From positions 1 to 64,000 of the forward strand of contig CAVXZW010000012.1 in NCBI GenBank assembly GCA_963766445.1: 64,000 nucleotides of DNA, written 5' to 3'. Below are positions 9,428-20,503 of this stretch, in pieces; position 1 is the first letter of the stretch, and every line of letters starts with the position of its first letter. This DNA comes from JAICYJ01 sp963766445 (GTDB lineage Bacteria; Actinomycetota; Thermoleophilia; Gaiellales; JAICJC01). The notes below the pieces were generated by a model. The model saw nothing but the letters and a program-made list of their open reading frames with translations. It searched no databases and was not told where the DNA came from. Both the position numbers and the translations under genes were made by a program.

Positions 9428-10126
9428 CTAGCGCTGCTTGGCCGGGGACCATCGCCTCCGGTAGAGGATGAATGGCCGTCCCAGGTATTGGAAGGGAATG
9501 CTCCACGCGTGCACCAGGCGCGTGAATGGCCACACGAGTAAGACCAGCCAGGCTGCGGTCGCATGCAGCTGGTAGATGACGGGCACTCCGATCATCTTGG
9601 ACGGTTCGGGGTGCAGGAACACGATGCTTCGGAACCAGACCGCGACGGTCGCGCGGTAGTCGTAGCCTCCGCCGAGTGTGTTTCGGCCGATCGTCTCGGC
9701 GATTCCGAGTCCGATCACCAGGCCGAGCAAGACGTAGACGACGATATCCATGCGGCTGGTGGTGACTCGGACGCGAGTCGCTGTGATTCGCCGCCATGCG
9801 AGGATCACGAAGCCGACGACGCAGGTAACCCCGGCGAGCGTGCCGGCCGCGGCGGAAAGCAGGTGGTAGGAGTGCTCGCTGATGCCGAAGGCCGCCGTCA
9901 CGCCGGCGGGCACGAGGATGCCGAGCACGTGCCCTCCGATCGCCGCCAGTGCGCCGTAGTGAAACAGGATGCTGCCCCACTTCAACTGACGGCTCTCGAG
10001 CAGTTGGGTTGAGCGGGTCGTCCACCCGTACTGGTCGGTGCGGTAGCGCCAGATGTGCCCGGCGATGAAGACGGTGATCGCGACGTACGGCAGCGCGACC
10101 CATAGCAGAAGATGCACCGCGCTCAT
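9428..10126 (-). CDS. narI: Respiratory nitrate reductase gamma subunit (cytochrome b)
   Basis: A 232-residue membrane cytochrome that takes electrons from quinol and passes them to NarH. Five helices are visible. The histidines expected to ligate the two b haems lie in LFHYGALAAIGGHVLG, in EHSYHLLSAAAG and in the C-terminal block YQLHATAAWLVLLVWPFTRLVHAW. The conserved start region is VALPYVAITVFIAGHIWRYR. Length matches the family (225-235) and there is no frame break. Its ATG (10124-10126) overlaps the narJ stop by 4 nt (ATGA). It is the last gene of the operon; a tmRNA-end copy lies 76 nt downstream. Confidence 0.95.
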   Translation of the reverse strand: MSAVHLLLWVALPYVAITVFIAGHIWRYRTDQYGWTTRSTQLLESRQLKWGSILFHYGALAAIGGHVLGILVPAGVTAAFGISEHSYHLLSAAAGTLAGVTCVVGFVILAWRRITATRVRVTTSRMDIVVYVLLGLVIGLGIAETIGRNTLGGGYDYRATVAVWFRSIVFLHPEPSKMIGVPVIYQLHATAAWLVLLVWPFTRLVHAWSIPFQYLGRPFILYRRRWSPAKQR

Positions 10127-10756
10127 ACGCGCACCTCGGTGGGCATGACCTCGGGTGGCGCGAACGGCTCGAGCCCGACCTGCTCGTCGGGTGGGCCCTC
10201 GGCCACCAGACGCTTGATCGCGTCGGATTCGCGGAGGCCGAGCCGAGGAAGCGCGGAGCACACGGCGTCGAGCACGTCGAGGTGTGGGCGCTGGTCGGCG
10301 CGTAAGGCTAGGCGCAGCAGTTCCAGCCCGATTCGGTGCTCGCGCAGGACGCGCTCGCCGTAGCCGGCGGGGGCGAATGCGGCGAACTCGAGCATCGCTG
10401 GCAGGTGGTCGGGCAGCTCGTCGGATGTCCAGCACCAGGCCGGCGGCCTTGTACATGCGCTTCAGCCGCAGCAGCGAGACGCCGCGCCGGCGCGTGTCGC
10501 CGTAGAGGTAGTAGCTGACGTTGAGCGTGCATCGGCGGCGGGTGTCGAACGTCTCGACGTACTCGCGTTCAAGGTCGATCAGCGACAGTGCGCGGCGGTG
10601 GGCGAGGAACCGGCCGAGCTGGGTGCGGCTGCCCTGGTCCGGGAGCTCGGCGACCGCGGCGGCGATCTCCGGGTCGGTGGCAAGCAGCGCCGCGGTCGGG
10701 TAGCGCAGCAGCAGCGACGCGATCTGGAACAGCACGGGAGGAGGTGGCTTGCTCAT
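10123..10756 (-). CDS. narJ: Nitrate reductase molybdenum cofactor assembly chaperone, frameshifted
   Basis: A TorD/DmsD-superfamily chaperone that holds NarG-NarH until the molybdenum cofactor is inserted; it is not part of the final complex. The N-terminal part reads FQIASLLLRYPTAALLA and EREYVETFDTRRRCTLNVSYY (typical), and the C-terminal part contains LEFAAFAPAGYGERVL and PRLGLRESDAIKRLVAEG. The two halves are in different frames, with the break near 10425-10430. Restored length is about 210 residues, normal for NarJ. The ATG at 10756 is 90 nt after the narH stop; the stop overlaps the narI start as ATGA. Confidence 0.85.
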
Positions 10757-10845
10757 TCGGCCGTCGGCTCGTCCGGCCGTGGACGGCGCTTCACCACTCG
10801 CAGCTCGAGCAGCGGCTTGGACCGCGGCGAGTTCCGGCTGATCGG

Positions 10846-12358
10846 TCAGCATGAACGAGGGTCTGTGGCTTTGGGTGCAACAGCGCCGCAGTTCCCGGGG
10901 CCGCCCTCGAAATCGAGGCTGCATCCGGCCCCGGCCCCCTGTTCAGCGAGGCGGTCTGCCAGCTCCGCGTGGGCTTGAGGGATGACGTAGCGCTCCTCGT
11001 ACTTGGCGATCGCGAGCAGCCGGTACATGTCCTCGAGCGCCTCGCCGGTCATTCCGACGGCGGCAGGGAGGCTGTCGTCGCGCTCGTGCAGCACCTGGTG
11101 TTTGCGCATGTAGCCGCGCATCGCGGCCAGCCGCCGCAGCACTTCGCGGATGACGTCGGTGTCGCCCGCGGAGAGCAGGTTGGCGAGGTACTCGAGCGGG
11201 ATCCGCATGCTGTCCACGGCGGGAAACAGGTCGTCGGGGTCGGCCTCGTACCCGTCGCCCTCCAAGGCGTTCACGATCGGTGAGAGTGGTGGTACGTACC
11301 AGACCATCGGCATGGTGCGGTACTCGGGGTGCAGTGGCAGCGCCACCTTGTAGCGCGCGACCAGTGCGTGAACGGGTGATCGTTGCGCGTGCTCGATCCA
11401 GTCGGGTGAGATGCCGTCCGCCAGCGCTCGCCGGCGCACGTCGGGGTCGGCCGGGTCGAGGAAGAGGCCGCGCTGGGCGTCGAGCAGGTCGTGCTCGTCC
11501 GCGACCGAGGCGGCCGTGTCGACGCGGTCGGCGTCGTAGAGGAGCAGTCCGAGGTAGCGGATGCGGCCGACGCAGGTCTCCGAGCAGATCGTCGGCTGGC
11601 CGGCCTCGATGCGCGGGTAGCAGAGCGTGCACTTCTCGGCTTTCCCCGACTTGTGGTTGAAGTAGACCTTCTTGTAGGGGCAGCCGCTGACGCAGAAGCG
11701 CCATCCGCGGCACTTGTCCTGGTCGACCAGGACGATGCCGTCCTCCTCGCGCTTGTACATCGCGCCGGAGGGGCAGGACGCGACGCAGGAGGGGTTGAGG
11801 CAGTGCTCGCAGATGCGCGGCAGGTAGAACATGAACGCCTGCTCGTACTCCATCTTGACCTTGTTCGGCGAGCTCGCCGTTGATCTGTGGATCGGCCATC
11901 GCCGTCTTCGGGCCGCCCGCGAGGTTGTCGTCCCAGTTGGGGCCCCACTCCACGTTCATGGCCTTGCCGGTCAGCTGTGAGTGCGACGTCGCTACCGGGT
12001 CGTGCTTCTGCAGGGGCGCGCTGATCAGCGTCTCGTAGTCATAGGTCCACGGGTCGTAGTAGTCGTCGAGCTCGGGCAGGTCGGGGTTCCAGAAGATCGA
12101 CGCGAGCTTCTTCAGCCGCCCGCCGGCGCGCAGCCGAAGCCGGCCGCGGCGGTCGAGCTCCCAGCCGCCCCGCCACTGCTCCTGATCCGACCAGCGCTTC
12201 GGGTATCCGAGCCCGGGACGGGTCTCGACGTTGTTGAACCACGCGTACTCCGCGCCGGGCCGGTTCGTCCAGACCTGCTTGCAGGTGACGCTGCAGGTGT
12301 GGCAGCCGATGCACTTGTCCAGGTTCATCACCATCGCGACCTGCGCCTTGATCGCCAT
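10846..12358 (-). CDS. narH: Respiratory nitrate reductase beta subunit (iron-sulphur), one frameshift
   Basis: The electron-transfer subunit. All four cysteine groups are visible: CIGCHTCSVTCK near the N-terminus, CEHCLNPSCVASCPSG, CRGWRFCVSGCP and CTLCYPRIEAGQ...CSETCVGR. The Trp in CRGW replaces a cysteine, as expected for the single [3Fe-4S] cluster. The frame breaks once near 11868, where GELAEQG should continue to the segment KMEYEQAFMFYLPRICEHC. With that restored, the length is about 503 residues, as in the family. The start overlaps the narG stop (ATG at 12356-12358). The break lies in a highly conserved region whose reading is unambiguous in both frames, so an indel error is likely. 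Confidence 0.92.
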
Positions 12359-15300
12359 CAGAACTCGACCTCGCTCTCGCGCCTGCGCACGAGCACGACC
12401 TCGTCGCGCTGTGATCCGGTGGGGCCGTAGTAGTTGAAGCCGTAGCTGAGCTGGGCGTAGCCGCCGATCATGTGCGACGGCTTCATCACGATCCGCGTGA
12501 CCGAGTTGTCGGTGCCGCCGCGGTTTCCGAGCAGCTCCGTGCGAGGCGTCTGGAGGTGGCGATCCTTGGCGTGGTACATCAGGCAGACGCCCTTGGGGAT
12601 GCGGTGCGACACCGTCGCCCGGCAGGCCATCACGCCGTTTCGGTTATAGGCCTCGACCCAGTCGTTGTCGCCGATCGCGAGCGTCTCCGCGTCCTCGCGG
12701 CTGAGCCACAGCACCGCGCCTCCTCGGAACAGCGTCAGCATGTGCAGGTTGTCCTGGTACTCGGAGTGGATCGACCATTTCGAGTGCGGGGTGAGGTAGC
12801 GCAGCGCCAGCTCGGGGCGGTCGCCGCCGGCCCGGTCGAGGTGGGTCGGGTTACCCCGCACCAGAGGCGGCCGGTAGTTGGGGAGCCCCTCGCCCAGCTC
12901 GAGCATCCACTCGTGGTCGAGGTAGAAGTGCTGGCGGCCGGACAGCGTGTGCCACGGCTTGTCGCGCTCCACGTTGATGGTGAAGGGGCTGTAGCGGCGG
13001 CCGTGCTCGTCGATGCCCGACCACTCCGGCGAGGTGAGGACGGTGCGCGGCTGCACCTGCGCGTCGGCGAACGTGATCCGCTCGGCCGCACGCGGCTCTG
13101 CCAGCGAGGCCAGCGGCACGCCGCACCGTTCCTCGAGCGATCGGAATCCTTCCAGCGCGATGCGGCCGTTAGTCGTGCCCGAGAGCGCCAGGATCGCCTC
13201 ACACGCATGCTCCACGCGGTCGAGCGACGGCCGGCCGTCGGCGACTCCGCCCCGTACGAGCCCGTTCTGGCGGCCCAGCCACTCCACCTCCTCGATCGGC
13301 TTCCACGACGCGCCCTTGACGGTCGCGCCGAGCGTCTCGACGAGCGGGCCGAGCGCCGCGTGGCGAGCGGCCACGTTGGGGTAGTCGCGCTCGACCACGA
13401 TCAGCTTGGGCATGGTCGTGCCGGGGATCGGCTCGCACTCCCCGGCCCGCCAGTCGACGCACGCGGCCGTGGGGCTGGGAGATCTCGTCAGGCGTGTCGT
13501 GGGCAAGCGGCGCCGCGATGATGTCGCGCCGGAGCCGAGGTGCTTCTCTGCCAGCTGCGAGAACTTCTCGGCGATCAGCTTGAACGAGTCCCAGTCGGTG
13601 CGGGCCTCCCACGGCGGCGGGATGGCCGGATTGAACGTGTGCACGAACGGATGCAGATCGGTGGTCGAGAGGTCATGCTTCTCATACCAGGTCGCGGCCG
13701 GTAGAACGACATCCGAGAACAGCGCGTTCGACGTCATCCGAAAGTCGATCGTCGTGAACAGGTCGAGCTTCGCTTCCGGCGCCTCCCGCCAGGTGACATC
13801 GCGTGGGCGGTGCTCCGGCGCGGCCTCCTCGGCGCGCACCCCCGGCTCAGCGGCACCCAGCATGTGCTTGAGGAAGTACTCGTGGCCCTTGCCCGACGAG
13901 CCGAGCAGGTTCGCCCGCCACACCGTCATCACCCGCGGGTGGTTTTGAGGCGGCGTCCGGGTCTTCGCAGGCGAACCGAAGCCGTCCCGTCGTGCAGTTC
14001 GGAGACGACGTGACGCGGCCGGGTCGACGCCCGCCCGCTCGGCTTCGTCGACCAGCTCGAGGCTGTTCCGGTCGAAGCTCGGGAACGACGGCAGCCAGCC
14101 CAGCCGCGCGCCCAGGGCGTTCATGTCCGCGATGTGCATGTCCTTGAACCGGCCGGTGCCCAGCGGCGAGGCCAGCTTGTCGGGGAACACGTCCGCGTAG
14201 CGCCATTGCCCGGACAGCAGCGAGAAGAACGGCGTCGCCGCCTGGTGCCGTGTCGGTCGCACCCAGTCGGACGCGAACGCCACGCGTCTGGAAGCCCGTC
14301 AGCGGCCGCACCTTCTCCTGGCCGACGTAGTGCGCCCAGCCTCCGCCGTTCTTGCCCTGGCACCCGCACATCAGCACCATCGCTAGGAACGTCCGGTAGA
14401 TCTCGTCGGAGTGGAACCAGTGGTTGGTGCCGGCGCCCATCGCGATCATCGACCGGCCCTCGGTCAGCTCCGCGTTGCGGGCGAACTCGCGGGCGGTGCG
14501 GACGCAATCGCCGCGGTCGACCGAGGTGATCTGCTCCTGCCAGGCGGGTGTCCCCACCTGATCCGCATCGTCGTAGCCCGACGGCCACGCTCCCGGCAGG
14601 CCGTCGCGTCCGACGGCGTACTGGGCCAGCATCAGATCGAGCACGGTCGTGACCAGTTTCCCGCCTATCCGCATCGCCGGCACTCCCCGGCGGATCACCG
14701 AGCCGCCGTCGGTATCACCAACGTCGAACCTGGGCAGGTCGACAGCCACCGGTTCGGCGCCATGGCGGCCCAGGAGCGTCAGCACGGGTACGGCCCCATC
14801 CAACCGCAGGTTCCAGCGCCCCTTCTGATCGCTCCAGCGGAAGCCGGCCGACCCATTGGGGATCACCGGCCGGCCGGTGGCCTCGTCCAGGATCACGGTC
14901 TTCCAGTCGGGGTTCTCCTCGGGGTCACCGAGGTCGGACGCAGTCAGAAAGCGATCCGGCGCGTAGGCATCGCCACGCTCACGTAGCGTCACAAGCAGTG
15001 GCAAGTCGGTGAACCGGCGAGCGTAGTCGCGGAAGTACGGCACGTCCCGATCCACCCAGAACTCGCGAAGGATGACATGGCCCATGGCCATCGCCAGCGC
15101 ACCGTCGGTGCCGGGATGCGCCGCCAGCCAGCGATCTGCAAACTTGGTGTGCTCGGCGTAATCCGGGCTGACCACAACCACCTTCTGGCCGTGGTAGCGG
15201 GCCTCGGTCATGAAGTGGGCGTCGGGTGTGCGCGTGGTGGGCAGGTTCGTGCCCCAGATCAGGAGGTAGCCTGCGTTCCACCAGTCACCCGACTCGGGCA

Positions 15301-16041
15301 CGTCGGTCTGGTCACCAAAGGTCTGCGGTGACGCGGGGGCAGGTCGCAGTACCAGTCGTAGAAGCTCAGCACGACCCCGCCGATCAACGACAGGAACCGG
15401 GTGCCCGAGGCGTAGCTCGCCATCGACATCGCCGGGATCGGCGTGAACCCGGCCACCCGGTCGGGGCCGTATCGCTTGATGGTATGCACGTGCGCCGCGG
15501 CAACCAGCTCGGCGGCCTCGTCCCAGGTCGAGCGGACGAACCCGCCACGGCCGCGCTGGCGGGTGTAGGTACGCCGGCGCTCCGGGTCGTCCACGATCGC
15601 GGCCCAGGCCTCGACGGGGTCGCCGAGCCGCTCGCGCTCCGCCCGATACATCTCGATCAGGCTCCCCCGCACGTATGGGTAGCGAAGTCGGATCGGTGAG
15701 TAGACGTACCACGAGAAGGACGCGCCGCGCGGGCAACCGCGCGGCTCGTACTCGGGCATGTCCGGGCCGGTCGAGGGGTAGTCGACGGCCTGCGTCTCCC
15801 ACGTCACCAGCCCATCCTTGACGTAGACGTTCCAGGAGCACGACCCGGTGCAGTTCACGCCATGGGTCGATCGCACGACCTTGTCGTGCTGCCAGCGCTC
15901 ACGGTAGAACGATTCCCAGTCGCGATTCTTGGCCGTGAGCTGACTCCAGCCCTCCTCGCTGACAGGGCCGCGGCGGAAGAACTCATGTGCTCGTAGGAGC
16001 CCCGACTCGACCCGTTCCTGCGGCGACGGTTTGCGGCTCAC
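12358..16041 (-). CDS. narG: Respiratory nitrate reductase alpha subunit (molybdopterin), several frameshifts
   Basis: The catalytic subunit, reducing nitrate to nitrite at a Mo-bis-MGD centre and carrying the FS0 cluster. The N-terminus has the FS0 segment THGVNCTGSCSWNVY with the later Cys in YEPRGCPRG. The molybdenum-ligand region is QTDVPESGDWWNAGY, followed by WGTNLPTTRTPDAHF. Further conserved blocks are CGCQGKNGGGWAHYVGQEK, NLLGSSGKGHEYFLKHML and WYEKHDLSTTDLHPFVH. Frame breaks lie near 15330 and 14285, with a compensating pair near 13550 and 13475, where the correct sequence (DIIAAPLAHDTPDEISQPH) is in another frame. Total length corresponds to about 1227 residues, normal for NarG. 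The start is GTG at 16041, overlapping the narK stop by 4 nt (GTGA). Confidence 0.93.
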
Positions 16042-17278
16042 GAAGCGACTCTAGCGCGCGCCTGGTGGAGGATCACGTTCCGGGAATCCCAGTGATGCGG
16101 TGCGGTGCCGTCGGCCGTGCGCTCCCGGATCAGCAAGGCCAGCGCGACCGCGAAGCAGACTATGCAGAAGATGAGCAGCCCGACGAATCCGAGGGCGAAG
16201 CTGCCCGTCCAACCCTTGATCAGCCCCATCACGACCGGCGGGAAGAAGCCGCCGAAGCCGCCGATCGCGCCGACGATACCGGTGGCCGCACCCGGATTCT
16301 CCGGGAACTCCTGAGGCACCAGCTTGAACACAGCGCCGCTGCCGAGGCCCAGGAACACGCCCATCGTCAGGCACGCAATCGACACCGTCACCATCGTCGG
16401 GTGCGACGCGACCGCCGCCAACACAGCCCCGTCGACGGCTATTCCGGCAAACGCAGCCGTCAAGACGGTCGCGCCGCCGTAGCGATCCGCGAGCCAACCA
16501 CCCACAGGCCGCGCCGCAACTGCGATCGCTGCGAAACCCGCGGCACGCGCGCCCGCATCCACATCCGAGAGTCGCAAACCATTTCGTCAGCAATTTCTGG
16601 AGGAAGGTGAACATCGCCACGAACGCGCCGAAGGTGAGGAAGTACAACAGCGCCAGCCGCCATAGCCGCCACCCGGCGCCGACGACATCGCCGTAGCGGG
16701 TCGGCTTCGGTGGGTTCGGGGCGTCGCTGCCGAGAAACCACATCATGCCGGCGCCGAGCACGAGGATCACTGCCATGCCCCATCCCAGGTACGCCTGCCC
16801 ATAGCGGTCGAGGGTGCGGGGAACGACTAGCAGCGCAATCGCTGGGCCGATCGTGCCAAGCGCGTACACGCCCACCGCGAAGCCCTGGCGTGACCGTTCG
16901 TACCATCCAACCACGAACGGGACGCCCACGGCGAACGCCGAGCCGGCGGCACCCATGAAGAACCCAATCACGAGCAGAGCGCCGTAGTCCGTCACGTATC
17001 CCAGCAGGATCGCGGGCAGGATCGAAAGCAGCATCGTGATCGTGAAGATCAGACGACCACCGAAGCGGTCAGCGAGCCATCCTGCGGGAATCCGCAGCAG
17101 CGAGCCGCATAGCACCGGGACAGCCGCAAGCAGCAGCACCTGAGTGTCCGACCACCCACTCGGATCCTGGAGATGCTTGGCCAACGGGGCGACCAACCCC
17201 CAACTGGTAAAACAGATCGTGAACGCGATCGTCGCGAGTGCAAGGTTCTTGCGAGCGCCGGATGTATCCCAAAGCCAT
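16038..17278 (-). CDS. narK: Nitrate/nitrite MFS transporter NarK, two frameshifts
   Basis: A 12-helix NNP-family transporter. The N-terminal segment is RKNLALATIAFTICFTSWG; then GWLADRFGGRLIFTITMLLSI and GAAGSAFAVGVPFVVGWY. The NNP signature appears twice: AGSAFAVG, and in the C-terminal half LGLGSGAVFKLVPQEFPEN. Two frame breaks exist: one near 17265, in a TTTGGG run close to the start, and one near 16580. The ATG at 17278 has GGAGGA about 8 nt upstream. As first gene of the nar operon it would import nitrate or exchange nitrate for nitrite. No FNR-like dyad was seen upstream. Confidence 0.85.
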
Positions 17279-17675
17279 GCCTGCGTCCTCCGAATTGACT
17301 GGCCTGATCATCCACGCCCCAGGGGACGGTGAACATCCGCGGCACTCCTGAACTCAGCTACGGAAAAGCCGCACCTTCGGGCCTCGCGCCGGCAGCTGTC
17401 ACCGCAGGCTCGATAGCACGCACGGCCTGACATCCGCGAGAGCCAGCGCTATGGTCGACGAGCCGAACCTCGGGACGCCCCACGAGAGCATCGAACCGGA
17501 TTCGATTCCTCCGTGCGGCGTGACATTCCGAACAAACTGGATTTGGCTGAATACTGCGATGGAGGCGGCGGGAATCGAACCCGCGTTTCGATTCCTCTGC
17601 GGTGAGGCAGGAGAGACGTCGGTCGATGGCGGCGGCCGATGAACTCGGAAGCACGGGAGGGCCAACCGGCAGCGA
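17279..17675. other. Gap between narK and the response regulator; holds a tmRNA-end copy
   Basis: This 397-nt stretch separates two minus-strand transcription units and presumably contains the nar promoter near 17300-17450, since narK starts at 17278. I see no FNR-like TTGAT-N4-ATCAA, no clear -10/-35 and no gene. The only structured element is the 27-nt copy of the tmRNA end at 17560-17586. Confidence 0.4.
17560..17586 (-). repeat. tmRNA 3'-end fragment, candidate attachment-site copy (middle)
   Basis: Identical over 27 nt to the 3' end of ssrA (21462-21488), in the same orientation and without any 5' RNA half nearby. It lies 90 nt beyond the stop of the response regulator gene, so the segment from here to ssrA (about 3.9 kb) is bounded by two copies, and the nar segment (about 8.2 kb) by this copy and the one at 9325. 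This matches two successive insertions at the same tmRNA end. Confidence 0.65.
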
Positions 17676-18326
17676 CTAGGCTTGATTCCGCCCCAGGCCG
17701 GCGGCATGCGCCTTGAGCATCGCCTCGGCGCGATCTGCAACCTGGAGCTTGTTGAAGATCATCGAGACGTAGTTTCGGACTGTCTTGACGCTCAGCTCCA
17801 GCTCGTGGGCTATTGCCTGGTTGTTTCGGCCTTCGGCGATCATCTCGAGCACTGCGTGTTCCCGCTCGGTCAAGACCGGGAACGGCCTGGCGGTACGCCG
17901 AGCGAACAGCGCCATCATGCGCCCGGCGATGGCGGGGCCGAAGATGGCGTCGCCCTCGGCCACTGAGCGGACAGCGCGGGCGATGTCGGCTGGTTCTGAG
18001 CCTTTCAACAGGTAGCCACGGGCGCCGGCCCTCATCGCTTCGAACACCGATTCGTCGTCGTCGAACATCGTCAGCATCAGTATGCGCGTGTCCGGCGCAG
18101 CGCTGATGATGCGACGGGTGGCTTCGATGCCGTTCATCTCCGGCATACGGATGTCCATCAGGACAACGTCTGGGCGCGCCGTGGTGGCATTCGCGACGAC
18201 GGTCGGTCCATCGCCGCACTCCGCGACCACCTCGATGTCGTTCTCGGCGGATAGGGACGCGCGCAAGCCCTGGCGGAAGACGGGATGATCGTCTGCCACG
18301 ATCACACGCAAGACGCGATCGTTCAT
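17676..18326 (-). CDS. NarL/LiaR-type response regulator
   Basis: A 216-residue two-domain regulator. In the receiver domain the acidic pair is in VIVADDHPVFR, the phosphoacceptor is Asp58 in VVLMDIRMPEMNG, and the conserved Lys is in GYLLKG. The C-terminal LuxR-type HTH reads LTEREHAVLEMIAEGRNN, then the recognition helix ELELSVKTVRNYVSMIFNKL. Its ATG overlaps the kinase stop (ATGA at 18323-18326), so the two are translationally coupled. It is NarL-like in layout and next to the nar operon, but a tmRNA-end copy separates the two blocks. Control of nar by this pair is therefore only a possibility. Confidence 0.92.
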   Translation of the reverse strand: MNDRVLRVIVADDHPVFRQGLRASLSAENDIEVVAECGDGPTVVANATTARPDVVLMDIRMPEMNGIEATRRIISAAPDTRILMLTMFDDDESVFEAMRAGARGYLLKGSEPADIARAVRSVAEGDAIFGPAIAGRMMALFARRTARPFPVLTEREHAVLEMIAEGRNNQAIAHELELSVKTVRNYVSMIFNKLQVADRAEAMLKAHAAGLGRNQA

Positions 18327-20329
18327 GGTGTCTCGATCGGCAAAGTGAGGCGCACGAGGGTGCCACCGCCGGCGCCGGGTGCGATCGTGACGGCTCCGCC
18401 GAGCTCATCGGCGCGGTCGCGCATCGAACGCATCCCGATCCCACGCCCCTGATGTGCAGTCATGCCGCGACCGTCGTCCTCGACCTCCAGTTCCAACATG
18501 CCGTTCACGGCGATGCGAAGTTCGCAGCTGCCCGCGTCGGCATGGCGAGCCGCATTGGTGAGCGCCTCGGATGCGATCCGATATGCGGCCACCTCGACTG
18601 CTGCGGGCAGCTCCGGCAATCTCTCGGGGCCTGACAGGCGATAGCAAGGGCCGAGACGGGTCACCTGCGACTGCAGCGCCTGCAGCAGGCCGAGCTCGTC
18701 CAACGCTGGGGGTCTGAGGCCGTCCACGAGCCGACGGATCTCGGCGATCGCCTCTTGCGTCTCAGTCGTCAGCTCGCCGATCAAGCGCTCCGCGTCGGCC
18801 GGCCTCGTGATCGCGGCTCCCTTCGCCGCGCTCAGCTTCAACACCATCCCGGCGAGGGTCGGGCCGAGCCCATCGTGCAGGTCGCGTCGCACCCTGCGCC
18901 GTTCCTCCTCTCTGGCCATCACCAGTCGCTCGCGCGACCGCTGCAGGTCATCCATCACACGCACGCCGTGCACGGCGACGCCGCTCTGACGTGCCAGGTC
19001 GGTCAGCAGCCGCCTGTCGGCGGCGGTGAGCGACTCACCTCGCGGTGCGACCACGCCCAGCCGGCCGAGCACCTCGCCCTGGTAGGACAGCGGGAACCAT
19101 GCGATCCGCTCATCACCCGGTACTCCAACTGACGCGGCGGTGGCGAGTGTGCCGCCGCGCTCGAGCTCGATCACCGCATGCGGCACCCGCAGAGCACCGG
19201 CTACCGAACCGACGATTGTCGCTAGAACCTCTTCGCCGGCGGGCGCCGATTCCAGCCGCTGGCCGAGGGTGGAGAGGGCGGCGTAAGGATCCGATCGCTC
19301 GCCGTAGACGAGCCGCTCGACGATGCGTTGCAGGCGGCGATGGAGCGGCTGCACGGACAGCGCCGCGACAGCCGCGGCGATGCCGCCCGCGACTCCGGTG
19401 CTGTGAAGGACGAGGTTCAGCAACACCACCAGCGTCGTCGAGATAGCCAGAACGATCAGCGTCAGCGAGCCGTAGATCAGCGTCCGGCTGAGGGCGAGCT
19501 CGACGTCGAACAGTTGGTAGCGAAACAGAGCAACACCGGTCGAGAGTGACAACGCCGTGGCCGCAACCGCGATCGCGGCCAGGCTGAGGGGCCCAGTACC
19601 GCCGGTGAAGTATCCGTCCGCCAGGCAGATCAGCAGGGCGAGCGGCAGCAGCGTGGCGGCGTATGCGAACCACAACAGCTGCATCCGCTCCACCCCGCCA
19701 GCCCGCCGAAGTCGCACGCGCACTGCCCAGGCCGCTGCGAACAGTCCCGCAAGGATCCCGATGAGGCTCGGAAGCAGCAACCAGACAGCGGCCTGAACGT
19801 GCGGCAGCGGACTGTCCGCGGTGCCGTAGACGGCCGGGAACCGATCGGGGTGGAGCATCCCGGCCAGGATCGCCGCCACGAACGACGCCGCGACGAAGAT
19901 CGCGAGCGGGCGCCAGCGCCTGCTTGGCAGCCGACCATCCGGAAACACCAGTGCCAGCGCCGTGGCCCCGGCGAACAGGGTCGGCCAGTCCGCCTGATCC
20001 CAGAGCAACGCCCATCGGCCACCGGGCAGCGAGCCCGCATTCGCCACGAGCGCGTAGCGGGCATACGGCTCCACCGCGAATGCCAGGCCAAGCAGGGCGG
20101 CATCGGCGATCAGCACCCATCCCACTGCGTTGCCCTGGCGACGCCACACGATCAGGCTCCCAATCGCGAGCGGAACGACGACGACCGGAGCCACCAACAG
20201 CAGCACCCAGGGATCGTCATGTCCCACCACCGCCAAGATCCCCGCAACCCCGAGCAACGCCACCACCGCCACGGCAGCGGTACCGGCCACGGTCCGAGCC
20301 ATCCACCGCGGCGTTCGTGTCAGTCGCAT
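18323..20329 (-). CDS. Membrane histidine kinase with GAF domain (LiaS/DesK-like, HisKA_3)
   Basis: A 668-residue sensor. The first ~330 residues hold about nine hydrophobic helices with short loops, so the stimulus is probably sensed in or at the membrane. A GAF-like region follows (ATIVGSVAGALRVPHAVIELE through WFPLSYQGEVLGRLGVV), then a HisKA_3 dimerisation domain with the phosphoacceptor His in EEERRRVRRDLHDGLGP, and an HATPase_c domain with EALTNAARHA and the G-box DDGRGM...GRGIGMRSM. The ATG at 20329 is chosen because the upstream extension is not family-like, although the ribosome site is weak. It precedes and overlaps the regulator gene. A small membrane protein gene diverges from it at 20504. 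Confidence 0.9.
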   Translation of the reverse strand: MRLTRTPRWMARTVAGTAAVAVVALLGVAGILAVVGHDDPWVLLLVAPVVVVPLAIGSLIVWRRQGNAVGWVLIADAALLGLAFAVEPYARYALVANAGSLPGGRWALLWDQADWPTLFAGATALALVFPDGRLPSRRWRPLAIFVAASFVAAILAGMLHPDRFPAVYGTADSPLPHVQAAVWLLLPSLIGILAGLFAAAWAVRVRLRRAGGVERMQLLWFAYAATLLPLALLICLADGYFTGGTGPLSLAAIAVAATALSLSTGVALFRYQLFDVELALSRTLIYGSLTLIVLAISTTLVVLLNLVLHSTGVAGGIAAAVAALSVQPLHRRLQRIVERLVYGERSDPYAALSTLGQRLESAPAGEEVLATIVGSVAGALRVPHAVIELERGGTLATAASVGVPGDERIAWFPLSYQGEVLGRLGVVAPRGESLTAADRRLLTDLARQSGVAVHGVRVMDDLQRSRERLVMAREEERRRVRRDLHDGLGPTLAGMVLKLSAAKGAAITRPADAERLIGELTTETQEAIAEIRRLVDGLRPPALDELGLLQALQSQVTRLGPCYRLSGPERLPELPAAVEVAAYRIASEALTNAARHADAGSCELRIAVNGMLELEVEDDGRGMTAHQGRGIGMRSMRDRADELGGAVTIAPGAGGGTLVRLTLPIETP

Positions 20330-20503
20330 CGAACCATTGTGACAGCCAGATGCGCGCTGGCGGCCTACCAGCGCGGAACTTCCCGGCGCTTCGGGACGAT
20401 TTCCTCTGTCGCCCGGGACACAGGGCAAGCGAGGGTACTTCCGGGCAAACCACCGCCGAACAGCACACCAGGTCGCCGGATGCGGTGACCGGAAGGGAGT
20501 TCC

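Noticed and set aside
17279..17450. FNR or NarL operator upstream of narK
   Set aside because: No TTGAT-N4-ATCAA or NarL heptamer pair could be recognised by eye.
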